Notes under the pieces: model-generated
Database searches by the model: none
The model's input: the letters and a program-made list of their open reading frames with translations, nothing else
Told to the model about the DNA's origin: nothing
Shown: one piece after another, positions 8,683 to 16,791 of the stretch
How the letters are laid out: each line of letters starts with the position of its first letter
Position numbering within the stretch: position 1 is the stretch's first letter
Origin: Pseudaestuariivita rosea
GTDB lineage: Bacteria > Pseudomonadota > Alphaproteobacteria > Rhodobacterales > Rhodobacteraceae
Assembly: GCF_017592335.1 (NCBI RefSeq)
Contig: NZ_JACNMP010000003.1
Span: 1-64,000, forward strand
Length of the DNA: 64,000 nt
Reading direction: 5' to 3'
Made by a program: the position numbers and the translations under genes

Positions 8683-11600
8683 ATGAGTTCCAGATCAATA
8701 AATGGCGAGTTGAGCATCACAGCTCAGGAACTAGATTTTCTCGATAGTATTCTTGCGTCAGGTGACCGGGGTGGATTTTACCTGACATACGGCAGCATGA
8801 TGGCCTACAAAGATGATAACGGCAGCTCGCAACTCGCGCTGCAAGCGAAAATATCAACCTTCAGTGATCCTATTGGTGCAAGCGCATTTCTAGCTAATCG
8901 TTTGGTGCAGGAAGCTTTTCAAACGCCAGCCACCGGCTTTCCAGAGACTTATGATGGGATTTACAAGTTATCTCAAGATGTTGCGATTGCTGCACTGAGT
9001 GCGGCGACTATTGATTTAGAGTTAGGTGGCAATGGTTTTATCAATGATGATGCAGTTTTTGATAGTACATTTATAGGTTGGGGCGATAATGTTGATTACT
9101 TCCCTGGCAATATTCTAGCAAGTCCGTTTGAGCAGTCTATTCGGGTGGTAAATTCAGTTGTAAGCGAACTCGTCAGCATTGTCGTTGATGAATACAATGC
9201 CACAGGAGCGGTGAGCCGCGACAGTATTATCGAATGGCTAAGAGCCCCACCTAGTGATCCAGAGTTATCACCGGGTGCAAAGGCGTCAGCGCTGGCTGGC
9301 TTAGCGGTTATTATCGATGATGATGGCAGTTTCGGTGGTAAGCAAATTTCAGATTATTCAGGTGCTGGCTATGATCGGCTCAGTTTACCCTATGGTGCAA
9401 GTAGCCCATTTGACGGACCGCTTGACGTTATTATCTCGAACGAAACTGGAAAGGTTGTGGCCGTTGATGACAGTGGGATATTGCCATCCGTTCAAACGGG
9501 ATTTGAAGTTGCACTCAATGCTGCCATAGCTGCCGCCACGTTGACACGGCCATTCATGGGCGGCGTTCAGGGTCTGATTGACTCTGTGCTTGACCAGGTC
9601 TTTCAGCGCCATACTCCAACTGATTGGACGCAATTAGACGACCCCTCGCCCGATGACGGTGATGACCAGCCTTCACCTGTTTACACCGATGTCACCCATC
9701 GCATGTCGTCTGAGGCGACAGACGGGAATGATATCCTGTTTGCGGAAGGTGATCTTGCCGCTGGTCTTGACGGCGACGACATGATCTTCGGCGCGGGTGG
9801 CACAGACTTTCTTTATGGCAACCAGGGTAACGATTTCCTCTATGGCCAGAACGGCGATGACAATCTTGAAGGGGGCATCGACAACGACCTCCTGCGCGGG
9901 GACGATGATAACGACATTCTCAATGGCGGTCAGGGCAGCGACACGCTGGCTGGGGGCAGCGGCATTGATGTCGCGGTTTATTTGACAGGTTCTGATGGTG
10001 TCATAAATGGCGGTGTCGATATCTTCCTGAATTCCGACTTTGACTCCGATCAGGCAGGCATTGAGGGGGATCGCGTTTTCTTTGCCAGCGAAGAGGATGG
10101 TTCGGTCGACACGCTTGTATCGATTGAACGCATTGTCGGGTCGAATGAGTCAGATACAGTTTATCTTCAGGGCAACTTCTCGCAGATCGTCGATATCCTT
10201 GGTGGCTCATCGCGGGAAGTTCAGATCGATGGGCAAGAGAATATCGATATCGTCACTTTGCCAGATGACACCACGCCTGGCCTGGATACGATTGATATAT
10301 CTGGCCTGACCGCGCGCGTGCAGGTTGATCTGGCAAGCGCAACGGGCGGGCCAGGCCAGATCGCATCCGGTGGCACATCAATCACCATAGACAACTTCGA
10401 AGCCGTGGTTGGCAGCGCACAAGGTGACATTTTGAACGGTAACGACGAAGCCAATCTGTTCGAAGGTGGCAAGGGCGCTGACATTATCGATGGCCGAGAT
10501 GGCGTTGATCTGGTCTACTTTGATGGAAGCCTGGGCGGCGTCACGGTCGATCTGGCCGCTGGCACTGGGTCACGCGGCGAAGCGGCCGGGGATCGGTACA
10601 CAAATATCGAAGGGGCTGTTGGCACCGACCATAATGATGTGTTCATCGCGTCAGGTGCAGGTATTCAGTATTTTGCAGGTGGGGCTGGTAACGATACCTT
10701 CCACTTGGACGAACATTGGAGTGAGAATAATGTCGCCGTTATCTGGGGCGGTGCCGGTCAGGATACCATCACAGGAACCGATGAGGGCATTGTCGCTGTG
10801 ACCGTTGAAGGTCTGACGGAAGACAATTTTCACTTGTTCGATGTCGCGGAACTTGGTTTTTCGGATGCGCAGCTCGCAGCAATCGATGCGATTGTTTTGA
10901 ATCCTGAGGCAAGTGACATCTTCAAGTCTAAAGATCGGCCAGACAGCGGAAGTGTGCCTGAATACACAATAAAGACAGGTACTCAGTCCTACACATATAC
11001 AATAGAATATACTCCATGGATCAATATCATTGCAGATCCAAATGACGAGGATGAAGGTAACACTATTTTAGAAGCCGCCCCTCCAGAAATTGCCTTCTCA
11101 AATACGCGAACCGTATCAGTCGCAACTAAAACCGGGGACGATGATAGAGCTCAAGTCGGAGTAATAAATACAGACCTCTTCGGTGACGTTTTTGCCACAA
11201 TGGGCGGCTCATGTCACTTTAAAAGTGCAGAGAGTGGTTCAGGTGGTAGCCTGGTTACGTATACAGAAGAATTATACTACGATGGAGCTCTTCAAAGTTC
11301 CAGCACTGCTAAATTTTATGTTGCATTACGGTATTGGAACCATGACAGTGTATGGGATCCCATAGAAATGGAGGTAATTCGAGAGTATTCTGCATCATTC
11401 TCTGGGGCAGCAAGTGCCAACAATTCTACACCACGGGACTGGTTTGTTGTTGGCGGAGTGTTTAGTGGTACCAGCTTGATTGCTGATGGCTCTTATACAG
11501 TCACAATGCCGGATATCGAAACGGGTTTCAGCAGTACCGCAAATCTCACCTTTGCAACGAATTCTACCAATAGTTCCAGCAGTTCTGTCGCCTCCACAAT

Positions 11601-11829
11601 GGCGCAACTCGATCAGGGAAATGACGCATTTATCTTTGCTGAGAGTAATGCAGATGACGCTATTGATCTGAGTGGCTTGCCCGGCATCGACAATTATCAG
11701 GACTTAATGACCAATCACGTAAGTGAAACAGCAGAGGGTGTTGCCGTCGACGATTTAGCCGGGACGACACTGATGTTAGAAGGCCTGACACTCGAAGATC
11801 TAAAGGAAAGCGATTTTGCCTTCGCGTGA
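8683..11829 (+). CDS. RTX (haemolysin-type calcium-binding) secreted protein
   Basis: A 1048-residue protein without a signal peptide, as expected for type I secretion. Residues 1-310 are a non-repetitive domain I do not recognise. About 340-430 hold RTX nonapeptides (GNDFLYGQNGDD, GGQGSDTLAGGSG). A second repeat block lies near 580-670. About 740-950 is a second unrecognised domain, more AT-rich at DNA level. The C-terminus (LMLEGLTLEDLKESDFAFA) matches the usual type I secretion tail. AAGGAGA 8671-8677 is a strong ribosome-binding site. No ABC/HlyD/TolC exporter is in the window. Final gene of the three-paralogue operon. Confidence 0.85.
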   Translation: MSSRSINGELSITAQELDFLDSILASGDRGGFYLTYGSMMAYKDDNGSSQLALQAKISTFSDPIGASAFLANRLVQEAFQTPATGFPETYDGIYKLSQDVAIAALSAATIDLELGGNGFINDDAVFDSTFIGWGDNVDYFPGNILASPFEQSIRVVNSVVSELVSIVVDEYNATGAVSRDSIIEWLRAPPSDPELSPGAKASALAGLAVIIDDDGSFGGKQISDYSGAGYDRLSLPYGASSPFDGPLDVIISNETGKVVAVDDSGILPSVQTGFEVALNAAIAAATLTRPFMGGVQGLIDSVLDQVFQRHTPTDWTQLDDPSPDDGDDQPSPVYTDVTHRMSSEATDGNDILFAEGDLAAGLDGDDMIFGAGGTDFLYGNQGNDFLYGQNGDDNLEGGIDNDLLRGDDDNDILNGGQGSDTLAGGSGIDVAVYLTGSDGVINGGVDIFLNSDFDSDQAGIEGDRVFFASEEDGSVDTLVSIERIVGSNESDTVYLQGNFSQIVDILGGSSREVQIDGQENIDIVTLPDDTTPGLDTIDISGLTARVQVDLASATGGPGQIASGGTSITIDNFEAVVGSAQGDILNGNDEANLFEGGKGADIIDGRDGVDLVYFDGSLGGVTVDLAAGTGSRGEAAGDRYTNIEGAVGTDHNDVFIASGAGIQYFAGGAGNDTFHLDEHWSENNVAVIWGGAGQDTITGTDEGIVAVTVEGLTEDNFHLFDVAELGFSDAQLAAIDAIVLNPEASDIFKSKDRPDSGSVPEYTIKTGTQSYTYTIEYTPWINIIADPNDEDEGNTILEAAPPEIAFSNTRTVSVATKTGDDDRAQVGVINTDLFGDVFATMGGSCHFKSAESGSGGSLVTYTEELYYDGALQSSSTAKFYVALRYWNHDSVWDPIEMEVIREYSASFSGAASANNSTPRDWFVVGGVFSGTSLIADGSYTVTMPDIETGFSSTANLTFATNSTNSSSSSVASTMAQLDQGNDAFIFAESNADDAIDLSGLPGIDNYQDLMTNHVSETAEGVAVDDLAGTTLMLEGLTLEDLKESDFAFA

Positions 11830-11873
11830 TCAGGATAGGTGCAATAATCTGCGCTGATACACAGGAAACAGTT

Positions 11874-11900
11874 GGGCACCTTCGGGTGCCCTCCTTGTTT
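11874..11900 (+). terminator. Rho-independent terminator after the RTX gene
   Basis: GGGCACC, a TTCG tetraloop and GGTGCCC form a perfect 7-bp stem at 11874-11891, followed by the T-rich TCCTTGTTT. It lies 45 bp after the RTX stop and probably ends the four-gene transcript. Confidence 0.8.
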
Positions 11901-11982
11901 GCACGGATCTCAGCTTTCGGAAAGCACCCAGCATTGTAGGTGGTTCGGCCCAATGTCAATTTTGGGCCGCAAGGTGCTTAGT

Positions 11983-12324
11983 TCATGTTTTGGCCTTCTT
12001 AGCCCGTGCGGCGCCGCTGCGCTTTCCCAGTTCAGACATCACTTGGCGGATCATCTCTTGTTTTGGCAACTCAGCGACGGTTTCAGTAGTTTGACAGCGG
12101 GGGCTATCATCATCAATATTTTCATTGTCACTTGAGCATGAAGTGCGAGCATCGACCAAAACGTTTTGCCCAGCTGAATGGTCTCCATTCTCAGTCTCTG
12201 TGTCGATGTTATCATCCTTTAGTAATTTGAAGAGTGCGATACCAACCAAGCTGATACAAACAACTGGACCCAAGACCGGTACCAATACGGACGGTACTAA
12301 AATAGCCAATCCTGCTCTTTCCAT
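11983..12324 (-). CDS. Small membrane protein of unknown function
   Basis: A 113-residue protein with one hydrophobic N-terminal segment (residues 6-33, LAILVPSVLVPVLGPVVCIS onward), an acidic polar middle, and a basic tail (MSELGKRSGAARAKKAKT) resembling tails of small proteins on mobile elements. GAAGGA precedes the ATG. It is the last gene before the right att site and points away from it. No function can be inferred. Confidence 0.6.
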   Translation of the reverse strand: MERAGLAILVPSVLVPVLGPVVCISLVGIALFKLLKDDNIDTETENGDHSAGQNVLVDARTSCSSDNENIDDDSPRCQTTETVAELPKQEMIRQVMSELGKRSGAARAKKAKT

Positions 12325-12378
12325 ATACTTGTTCCTTCTAAGTTCACCTCAGATCAAATTGCGAGGTTTTCGACTTTT

Positions 12379-12423
12379 AAGCAGCGATTTGAAGGCTGCT
12401 TGAACCGTTCAGATGAACGGTTC
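12379..12423. repeat. Adjacent inverted repeats near the right att site
   Basis: AAGCAGC (12379-12385) and GCTGCTT (12395-12401) form a hairpin. It is followed directly by a near-perfect palindrome with arms GAACCGTTCA (12402-12411) and TGAACGGTTC (12414-12423). A related pair, AACCGTT and AACGGTT, occurs at 3563-3580 in the integrase 3' end, near the other boundary. They could be recombination accessory sites or a terminator. Confidence 0.5.
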
Positions 12424-12536
12424 CTTGCTCACAATAGCACGCAGATTCGCGGTTACGTCAGGGCAGTTTAGATGGTCAGTACATTTCTGGCCGGTCAGCG
12501 TAGTGCAGCGTTACAACACTTGGAATTTCAATCATG

Positions 12537-12556
12537 CTGCTTCCGTATTGCTTCCG
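12537..12556 (+). repeat. Possible integrase arm site, right copy
   Basis: GCTGCTTCCGTATTGCTTCC matches 19 of 20 bases of 2874-2893 and starts 82 bp before the right att repeat. See the left copy. Confidence 0.4.
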
Positions 12557-12618
12557 GATGACAGGACGCCCAAAATTCAACACGCAGAGTATATCTTAAC
12601 CTACTGTTATAAAATGTA

Positions 12619-12667
12619 AAAGTGGTGAGCCGTACAGGATTCGAACCTGTGACCCACTGATTAAAAG
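12619..12667 (+). repeat. Right attachment site within tRNA-Lys
   Basis: This is the identical partner of the 49-bp repeat at 2957-3005. Most of it lies within the 3' part of the intact tRNA-Lys gene. The element therefore restored a complete tRNA on this side. The exact crossover cannot be placed within the identical stretch. Confidence 0.85.
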
Positions 12668-12698
12668 TCAGTTGCTCTACCAACTGAGCTAACGGCCC
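12623..12698 (-). tRNA. tRNA-Lys (anticodon TTT)
   Basis: A 76-nt tRNA on the minus strand with encoded CCA (TGG on the plus strand at 12623-12625). It has the D-loop AGCTCAGTTGGTAGAG, the anticodon stem CTGAC/GTCAG-type pairing around a TTT anticodon, and the T-loop GGTTCGAATCC. The acceptor strands GGGCCGT and ACGGCTC pair with a G-U. It is the integration target of the island to its left. Confidence 0.95.
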
Positions 12699-12846
12699 AC
12701 TTCATATCGCGTAACTCAGACACAGTCCCGAGTCATTACGAGACGCCTAATTAGGTGGGGGTCGTCCGGCGGTCAACCCTAAAATGGGCGCTTTTCGTCG
12801 CCATTGCTTTCAAAAACAGGATCAGCGCGTTATATGCCAGCACATG

Positions 12847-13683
12847 ATGGACAATGCGACTCGGGCAGGCCTGCCATTCATGAAAATGCATGGGCTGGGC
12901 AATGATTTCGTGGTGATTGATGCGCGTGAGAACGATGATGTTATCACGGCCGATCTGGCACGCGCTGTGGCTGACCGGCACCGGGGTGTTGGCTTTGACC
13001 AGCTTGCCGTGATTGGGCGATCTGAAAAGGCTGATCTGCGACTGGTGTTCTTCAATGCGGATGGGTCACTGTCGGCCGCCTGTGGTAACGCAACACGCTG
13101 CATTGCGCGGCGCGAGATGGATTTGCGCGGCCGTTCGCATCTGACCATAGAAACGGATCATGGCGTTCTTGCAGCCGAGGATGCTGGCGATGGCTTGACT
13201 CGCGTCAACATGGGGCATCCGCAGACGAATTGGGAAGATATTCCGCTGTCTCAGCCCATGGATACCCTGAAGCTGCCAATGGACGGCGACCCGGTCGCCA
13301 CAGGTATGGGCAATCCGCATTGTACTTTTTTTGTCGATGATGTTGCCGCGATTGACCTTAACGTTTTTGGCCTCGAATACGAAACACATCCGCTTTTTCC
13401 TAAACGAACCAATGTCCAGATCGTTCAGCGCATCGGGTCGGATCACCTGCGTATGCGGGTCTGGGAACGGGGGACGGGCATCACTCTGGCCTCGGGCTCA
13501 TCGTCCTGCGCGGTGGCCGTAGCGGCGGCGCGGCGGGGTCTGACCAGCCGGACTGTGCGGATTGATCTGGATGGAGGCCAGATCGATATCGACTGGCGCG
13601 ATGATGGGGTCTGGATGACCGGACCGACGATGCATGTGTTCGACGGTGTGCTGACGGCCGGTTTTCTGGACAGTCTGCCATGA
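12847..13683 (+). CDS. dapF: Diaminopimelate epimerase
   Basis: Converts LL- to meso-diaminopimelate for lysine and peptidoglycan synthesis in the cytosol. The 278-residue protein has the family start MKMHGLGNDFVVID and both catalytic cysteines: Cys79 in ACGNATR and Cys221 in GSSSCAVA. I chose the ATG at 12847, which is one codon after another ATG. An internal start at 12880 (MKMHGLGND) is also possible because no good ribosome-binding site is seen. It is the first gene of a tightly packed unit and overlaps mtaB by ATGA. Confidence 0.95.
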   Translation: MDNATRAGLPFMKMHGLGNDFVVIDARENDDVITADLARAVADRHRGVGFDQLAVIGRSEKADLRLVFFNADGSLSAACGNATRCIARREMDLRGRSHLTIETDHGVLAAEDAGDGLTRVNMGHPQTNWEDIPLSQPMDTLKLPMDGDPVATGMGNPHCTFFVDDVAAIDLNVFGLEYETHPLFPKRTNVQIVQRIGSDHLRMRVWERGTGITLASGSSSCAVAVAAARRGLTSRTVRIDLDGGQIDIDWRDDGVWMTGPTMHVFDGVLTAGFLDSLP

Positions 13684-14939
13684 CCACAAGACCGCCCGTT
13701 TTTTCCAACCACGGCTGTCGTCTGAACGCCTATGAGACCGAGGCGATGAAGGAACTTGCCAGCGCGTCCGGTCTGGAAAACGCCGTGATTGTCAATACTT
13801 GCGCCGTCACCGCCGAGGCCGTGCGCAAAGCCCGCCAGGATATCCGCAAGCTGCGGCGCGCCCACCCGGATGCCAAGCTGATCGTCACCGGTTGTGCGGC
13901 ACAGACTGAACCGGCACGCTTTGCCGAGATGGCCGAGGTGGACGTCGTCGTTGGTAATAGCGAAAAGATGCAGCCCGACACCTGGGCGGATCTTGCGGCT
14001 GATTTCATTGGCGAGACCGAGGCGGTTCAGGTCAATGACATCATGTCCGTAACCGAGACAGCCGGTCACCTGATTGACGGTTTTGGCACCCGGTCACGTG
14101 CCTATGTGCAGGTTCAGAACGGCTGTGACCACCGCTGCACCTTTTGCATTATTCCCTACGGCCGTGGCAACTCGCGGTCGGTTCCGGCAGGTGTAGTGGT
14201 GGATCAGATCAAACGCCTTGTAGATCGCGGGTATAATGAGGTCGTGCTGACCGGGGTCGACATGACCAGTTGGGGCGCCGATTTGCCGATGCAGCCCAAG
14301 CTGGGGGATCTGGTGATGCGGATCCTCAGGCTGGTGCCCGATTTGCCGCGTCTGCGGATCAGTTCGATTGACTCGATCGAGGTGGATGAGGCGTTGATGG
14401 AAGCGGTTGCAACCGAACCGCGCCTGATGCCACACCTGCATCTGTCACTGCAGGCGGGCGACGATATGATCCTGAAACGCATGAAGCGCCGCCACCTGCG
14501 GGACGATGCAATTCGGTTTTGTGAAGACGCCCGCAAGCTGCGGCCCGACATGACCTATGGCGCTGATATTATTGCAGGTTTCCCTACTGAAACAGATGCG
14601 ATGTTCGAAAATTCGTTAAAGCTGGTTGAGGAATGCGATCTGACGTGGCTGCATGTTTTCCCCTATTCCATCCGGCCGGGGACGCCTGCAGCAAAGATGC
14701 CTCAGGTCGATGGAAACACGATCAAGGACCGTGCGCGACGGTTGCGGATGTCGGGCGAGGCGCAGGTTGAAAAGCATCTGAAAGCGCAGGTCAGTCAGAT
14801 GCATCAGGTTCTGATGGAGAACCCTCATATGGGCCGCACGCCTCAGTTCGCCGAGGTGCATTTTGACGCCCCGCAGCCCGAGGGCCAGATCGTGCCAGTG
14901 CAAATCAAGCGCTACGTGGAAGGCGAACTGCGCGCATGA
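13680..14939 (+). CDS. mtaB: tRNA t6A37 methylthiotransferase MtaB
   Basis: A radical-SAM enzyme that adds a methylthio group to t6A37 of tRNAs reading ANN codons. The 419-residue protein has the N-terminal UPF0004 cysteines (NHGCRLNAYE, VNTCAVT, VTGCAAQ) for one Fe-S cluster and the radical-SAM CDHRCTFC at Cys149, 153, 156. This is followed by the substrate domain and a short TRAM-like tail. Length fits the family. It overlaps dapF and the next GST gene by 4 bp each, a dapF-mtaB order common in Rhodobacterales. Confidence 0.93.
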   Translation: MTTRPPVFSNHGCRLNAYETEAMKELASASGLENAVIVNTCAVTAEAVRKARQDIRKLRRAHPDAKLIVTGCAAQTEPARFAEMAEVDVVVGNSEKMQPDTWADLAADFIGETEAVQVNDIMSVTETAGHLIDGFGTRSRAYVQVQNGCDHRCTFCIIPYGRGNSRSVPAGVVVDQIKRLVDRGYNEVVLTGVDMTSWGADLPMQPKLGDLVMRILRLVPDLPRLRISSIDSIEVDEALMEAVATEPRLMPHLHLSLQAGDDMILKRMKRRHLRDDAIRFCEDARKLRPDMTYGADIIAGFPTETDAMFENSLKLVEECDLTWLHVFPYSIRPGTPAAKMPQVDGNTIKDRARRLRMSGEAQVEKHLKAQVSQMHQVLMENPHMGRTPQFAEVHFDAPQPEGQIVPVQIKRYVEGELRA

Positions 14940-15580
14940 TCGATGCGACGCAGTCGTCCCTGCCGGTGCTGTATTCATTCCGGCGGTGCCCCTATGCCAT
15001 GCGCGCGCGGCTGGCGGTTCAGTCGGCGGGCATAAAATGCGAACTGCGCGAAATCCTGTTGCGCGATAAGGCCCCGGAATTTCTGGAAAAATCACCAAGC
15101 GCGACGGTGCCCTGCCTTGATTTGGGGGACAGGGTGATCGATGAAAGTCTGGACATCATGCTGTGGGCGCTTGGGGAAAACGACCCGGAAAACTTGTTGA
15201 GGATGCCGCAAGACGGATTTGACCTTATTGCCGAAAGCGACGGGCCGTTCAAAACCGCCCTTGACCGCTACAAATACAGCACCCGGTATGGCAGCGACGC
15301 GCTGGACGAACGCGCCACGGGGGCAGAATTTCTTTTTGAAATCAATGGGATGCTGGCTGATCAGCCTTATCTTTACGGCACCAGCCCGACGCTCGCTGAT
15401 ATGGCGATTGCCCCGTTTGTCCGTCAATTTGCGAATACGGATAAAGGCTGGTTTGACGATCAGCCGTGGTTGGCGCTGCGGGATTGGCTGGATCGCTTTA
15501 TAAATTCTCAGCAATTTCAAAGTATTATGCAGAAGTATCCCGTCTGGAAAGCGGGTGATGACATAACGATTTTCCCATAG
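14936..15580 (+). CDS. Glutathione S-transferase, Grx2-like
   Basis: A 214-residue GST-fold protein. The N-terminal thioredoxin domain has a CPYA active site in SFRRCPYAMRARLAV and the glutathione-binding SATVPCL then DESLDIMLW. The all-helical C-domain ends near residue 205. A CPYx site suggests disulfide reductase or glutathionylation chemistry rather than classical conjugation, but the substrate cannot be read from sequence. It is coupled to mtaB by ATGA and is probably co-transcribed. Confidence 0.85.
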   Translation: MIDATQSSLPVLYSFRRCPYAMRARLAVQSAGIKCELREILLRDKAPEFLEKSPSATVPCLDLGDRVIDESLDIMLWALGENDPENLLRMPQDGFDLIAESDGPFKTALDRYKYSTRYGSDALDERATGAEFLFEINGMLADQPYLYGTSPTLADMAIAPFVRQFANTDKGWFDDQPWLALRDWLDRFINSQQFQSIMQKYPVWKAGDDITIFP

Positions 15581-15631
15581 CATGGACAGACACCGCCCGA
15601 CTGCCTACATTAAGGTTAGGAGGACTTGGAT

Positions 15632-15907
15632 ATGGCCCTACCCCTTGCACCGATTGCCAGCTATGGCCTGCTGATTGCAGCGACATATGTTATGGCGCGC
15701 AACTTTCCGAAATTGCCGCGAAATCAAAGGGTTGAAGATGCCCTGGACGTCGTCGACGAAGGCATCGGACTGGCGCGGGATGAGGATCAGGTAAATGCCT
15801 CAGGGCGGATCAAGCGCCGTTATTTTCCGACCGGTCAGGCCCTGGGGTTTGAGATTGACGCAGCCTTTCTGGCGCGGCTTCGGATCAAACGGATCGAAAA
15901 AGAATGA
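15632..15907 (+). CDS. Small membrane-anchored protein
   Basis: A 91-residue protein with one N-terminal membrane segment (about 5-22, APIASYGLLIAATYVMA) and a soluble tail with alternating charges. AGGAGG lies 8 bp before the ATG at 15632, which decides this start over a TTG two codons upstream. It overlaps the following GST gene by ATGA. No family recognised. Operon position suggests co-expression with the two GSTs. Confidence 0.7.
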   Translation: MALPLAPIASYGLLIAATYVMARNFPKLPRNQRVEDALDVVDEGIGLARDEDQVNASGRIKRRYFPTGQALGFEIDAAFLARLRIKRIEKE

Positions 15908-16527
15908 AATTATTGCTGGCGGGGCCATCGCCCTTTGTGCGTAAGGTGTTGGTTTTATTACATGAAACCGGCCAAATGGGGGATGTTGAGCTGCAGAAGG
16001 TTGCGGCCAATCCGGCCGATCCTGACCCCAATCTGACGGCTGTCAATCCGATCGGCAAAATCCCGGCTTTGGTGCGCGACGATGGGCCTGCGATCTATGA
16101 CAGTCGCGTCATTTGCCGCTATCTGGACGCGCGGGTGCATGCGGGGCTTTATCCTGAAACCCATCTTTGGGAAACGCTGACGCTGGAAGCGACGGCAGAT
16201 GCCATCATGGAGGCCGCCGTTCTGATGGTCTATGAAAAGCGTTTCCGCCCCGAAAAAATCCAGTCAGAAGAATGGCTTGAGGCGCAGTGGGCGAAAGTGT
16301 CACGCGCTGTGTCGGTGGTGAATACCCGCTGGATGAGCCATCTTTCCGGGTCGCTGGATGCCGCCCATATCGCGATTGCCTGCGCCTTGGCCTATCTGGA
16401 TTTTCGGCACGATGACCGCAGCTGGCGGCATGGGAATGATGCGCTGACCGACTGGTACGCGCGTTTTGCCGACCGGGACAGCATGAAAGCCACAACAGCA
16501 GAAAAACTGGACACGCTTGTCAGTTAA
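15904..16527 (+). CDS. Glutathione S-transferase
   Basis: A 207-residue GST. Near the N-terminus SPFVRKVLVLLHE has the Ser-Pro-Phe active site seen in many bacterial GSTs. NPIGKIPALV and YDSRVICRYL bind glutathione, and the C-terminal helical domain includes SLDAAHIAIACALAYLDFR. Second GST of the unit, distinct from the Grx2-like one. Substrate unknown. Ends convergently with hrpB. Confidence 0.88.
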   Translation: MKLLLAGPSPFVRKVLVLLHETGQMGDVELQKVAANPADPDPNLTAVNPIGKIPALVRDDGPAIYDSRVICRYLDARVHAGLYPETHLWETLTLEATADAIMEAAVLMVYEKRFRPEKIQSEEWLEAQWAKVSRAVSVVNTRWMSHLSGSLDAAHIAIACALAYLDFRHDDRSWRHGNDALTDWYARFADRDSMKATTAEKLDTLVS

Positions 16528-16568
16528 AGAACCGTTCGCACCCCAAGCGATGCGTCGCGTTTGCGACA

Positions 16569-16646
16569 ATTTGTACGTTTCGTACACAGGTTTTGTACGA
16601 TCAAGACTCAGATTTGTACGATTAAATGCGTGCTTTTTGTACAAAA
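16569..16646. promoter_or_regulatory. Cluster of five GTAC-centred sites
   Basis: Within about 80 bp are TGTACG-TTT-CGTACA (16572-16586), TTTTGTACGA (16591-16600), TTTGTACG (16613-16620) and the perfect palindrome TTTTGTACAAAA (16635-16646). It lies between two convergent genes, where no promoter is expected. An operator array, a binding site for a chromosome-organising protein, or a small-RNA promoter are possible. None is shown. Confidence 0.45.
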
Positions 16647-16757
16647 CTTGGGCTGTCAATGCGGACGGTGATGATGTCGTCTGTTAAGATTGTTCGGGGT
16701 GTTAAGATATATTGATATTCTGTAAATTCATCTGAAAACAATCGCAGTTTTCCTGAG

Positions 16758-16778
16758 GTCCCGGATCAAGTCCGGGAC
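16758..16778. repeat. Palindromic intergenic repeat, copy A
   Basis: Arms GTCCCGGA and TCCGGGAC enclose a 5-base loop. A near copy in opposite orientation lies at 63178-63199. Short GC-rich palindromes of this type recur in alphaproteobacterial intergenic DNA. Here it sits 14 bp beyond the hrpB stop and could help end transcription. Confidence 0.6.
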
Positions 16779-16791
16779 GGCGGACGACACT

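Larger units (their letters stand above)
12325..12618. other. Right-end non-coding arm of the island
   Basis: About 290 bp between the small membrane protein and the right att repeat. It contains two inverted repeats (12379-12423) and a near copy of the left arm segment (12537-12556). No gene is seen. This is the expected place for integrase and excisionase binding. Confidence 0.45.
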
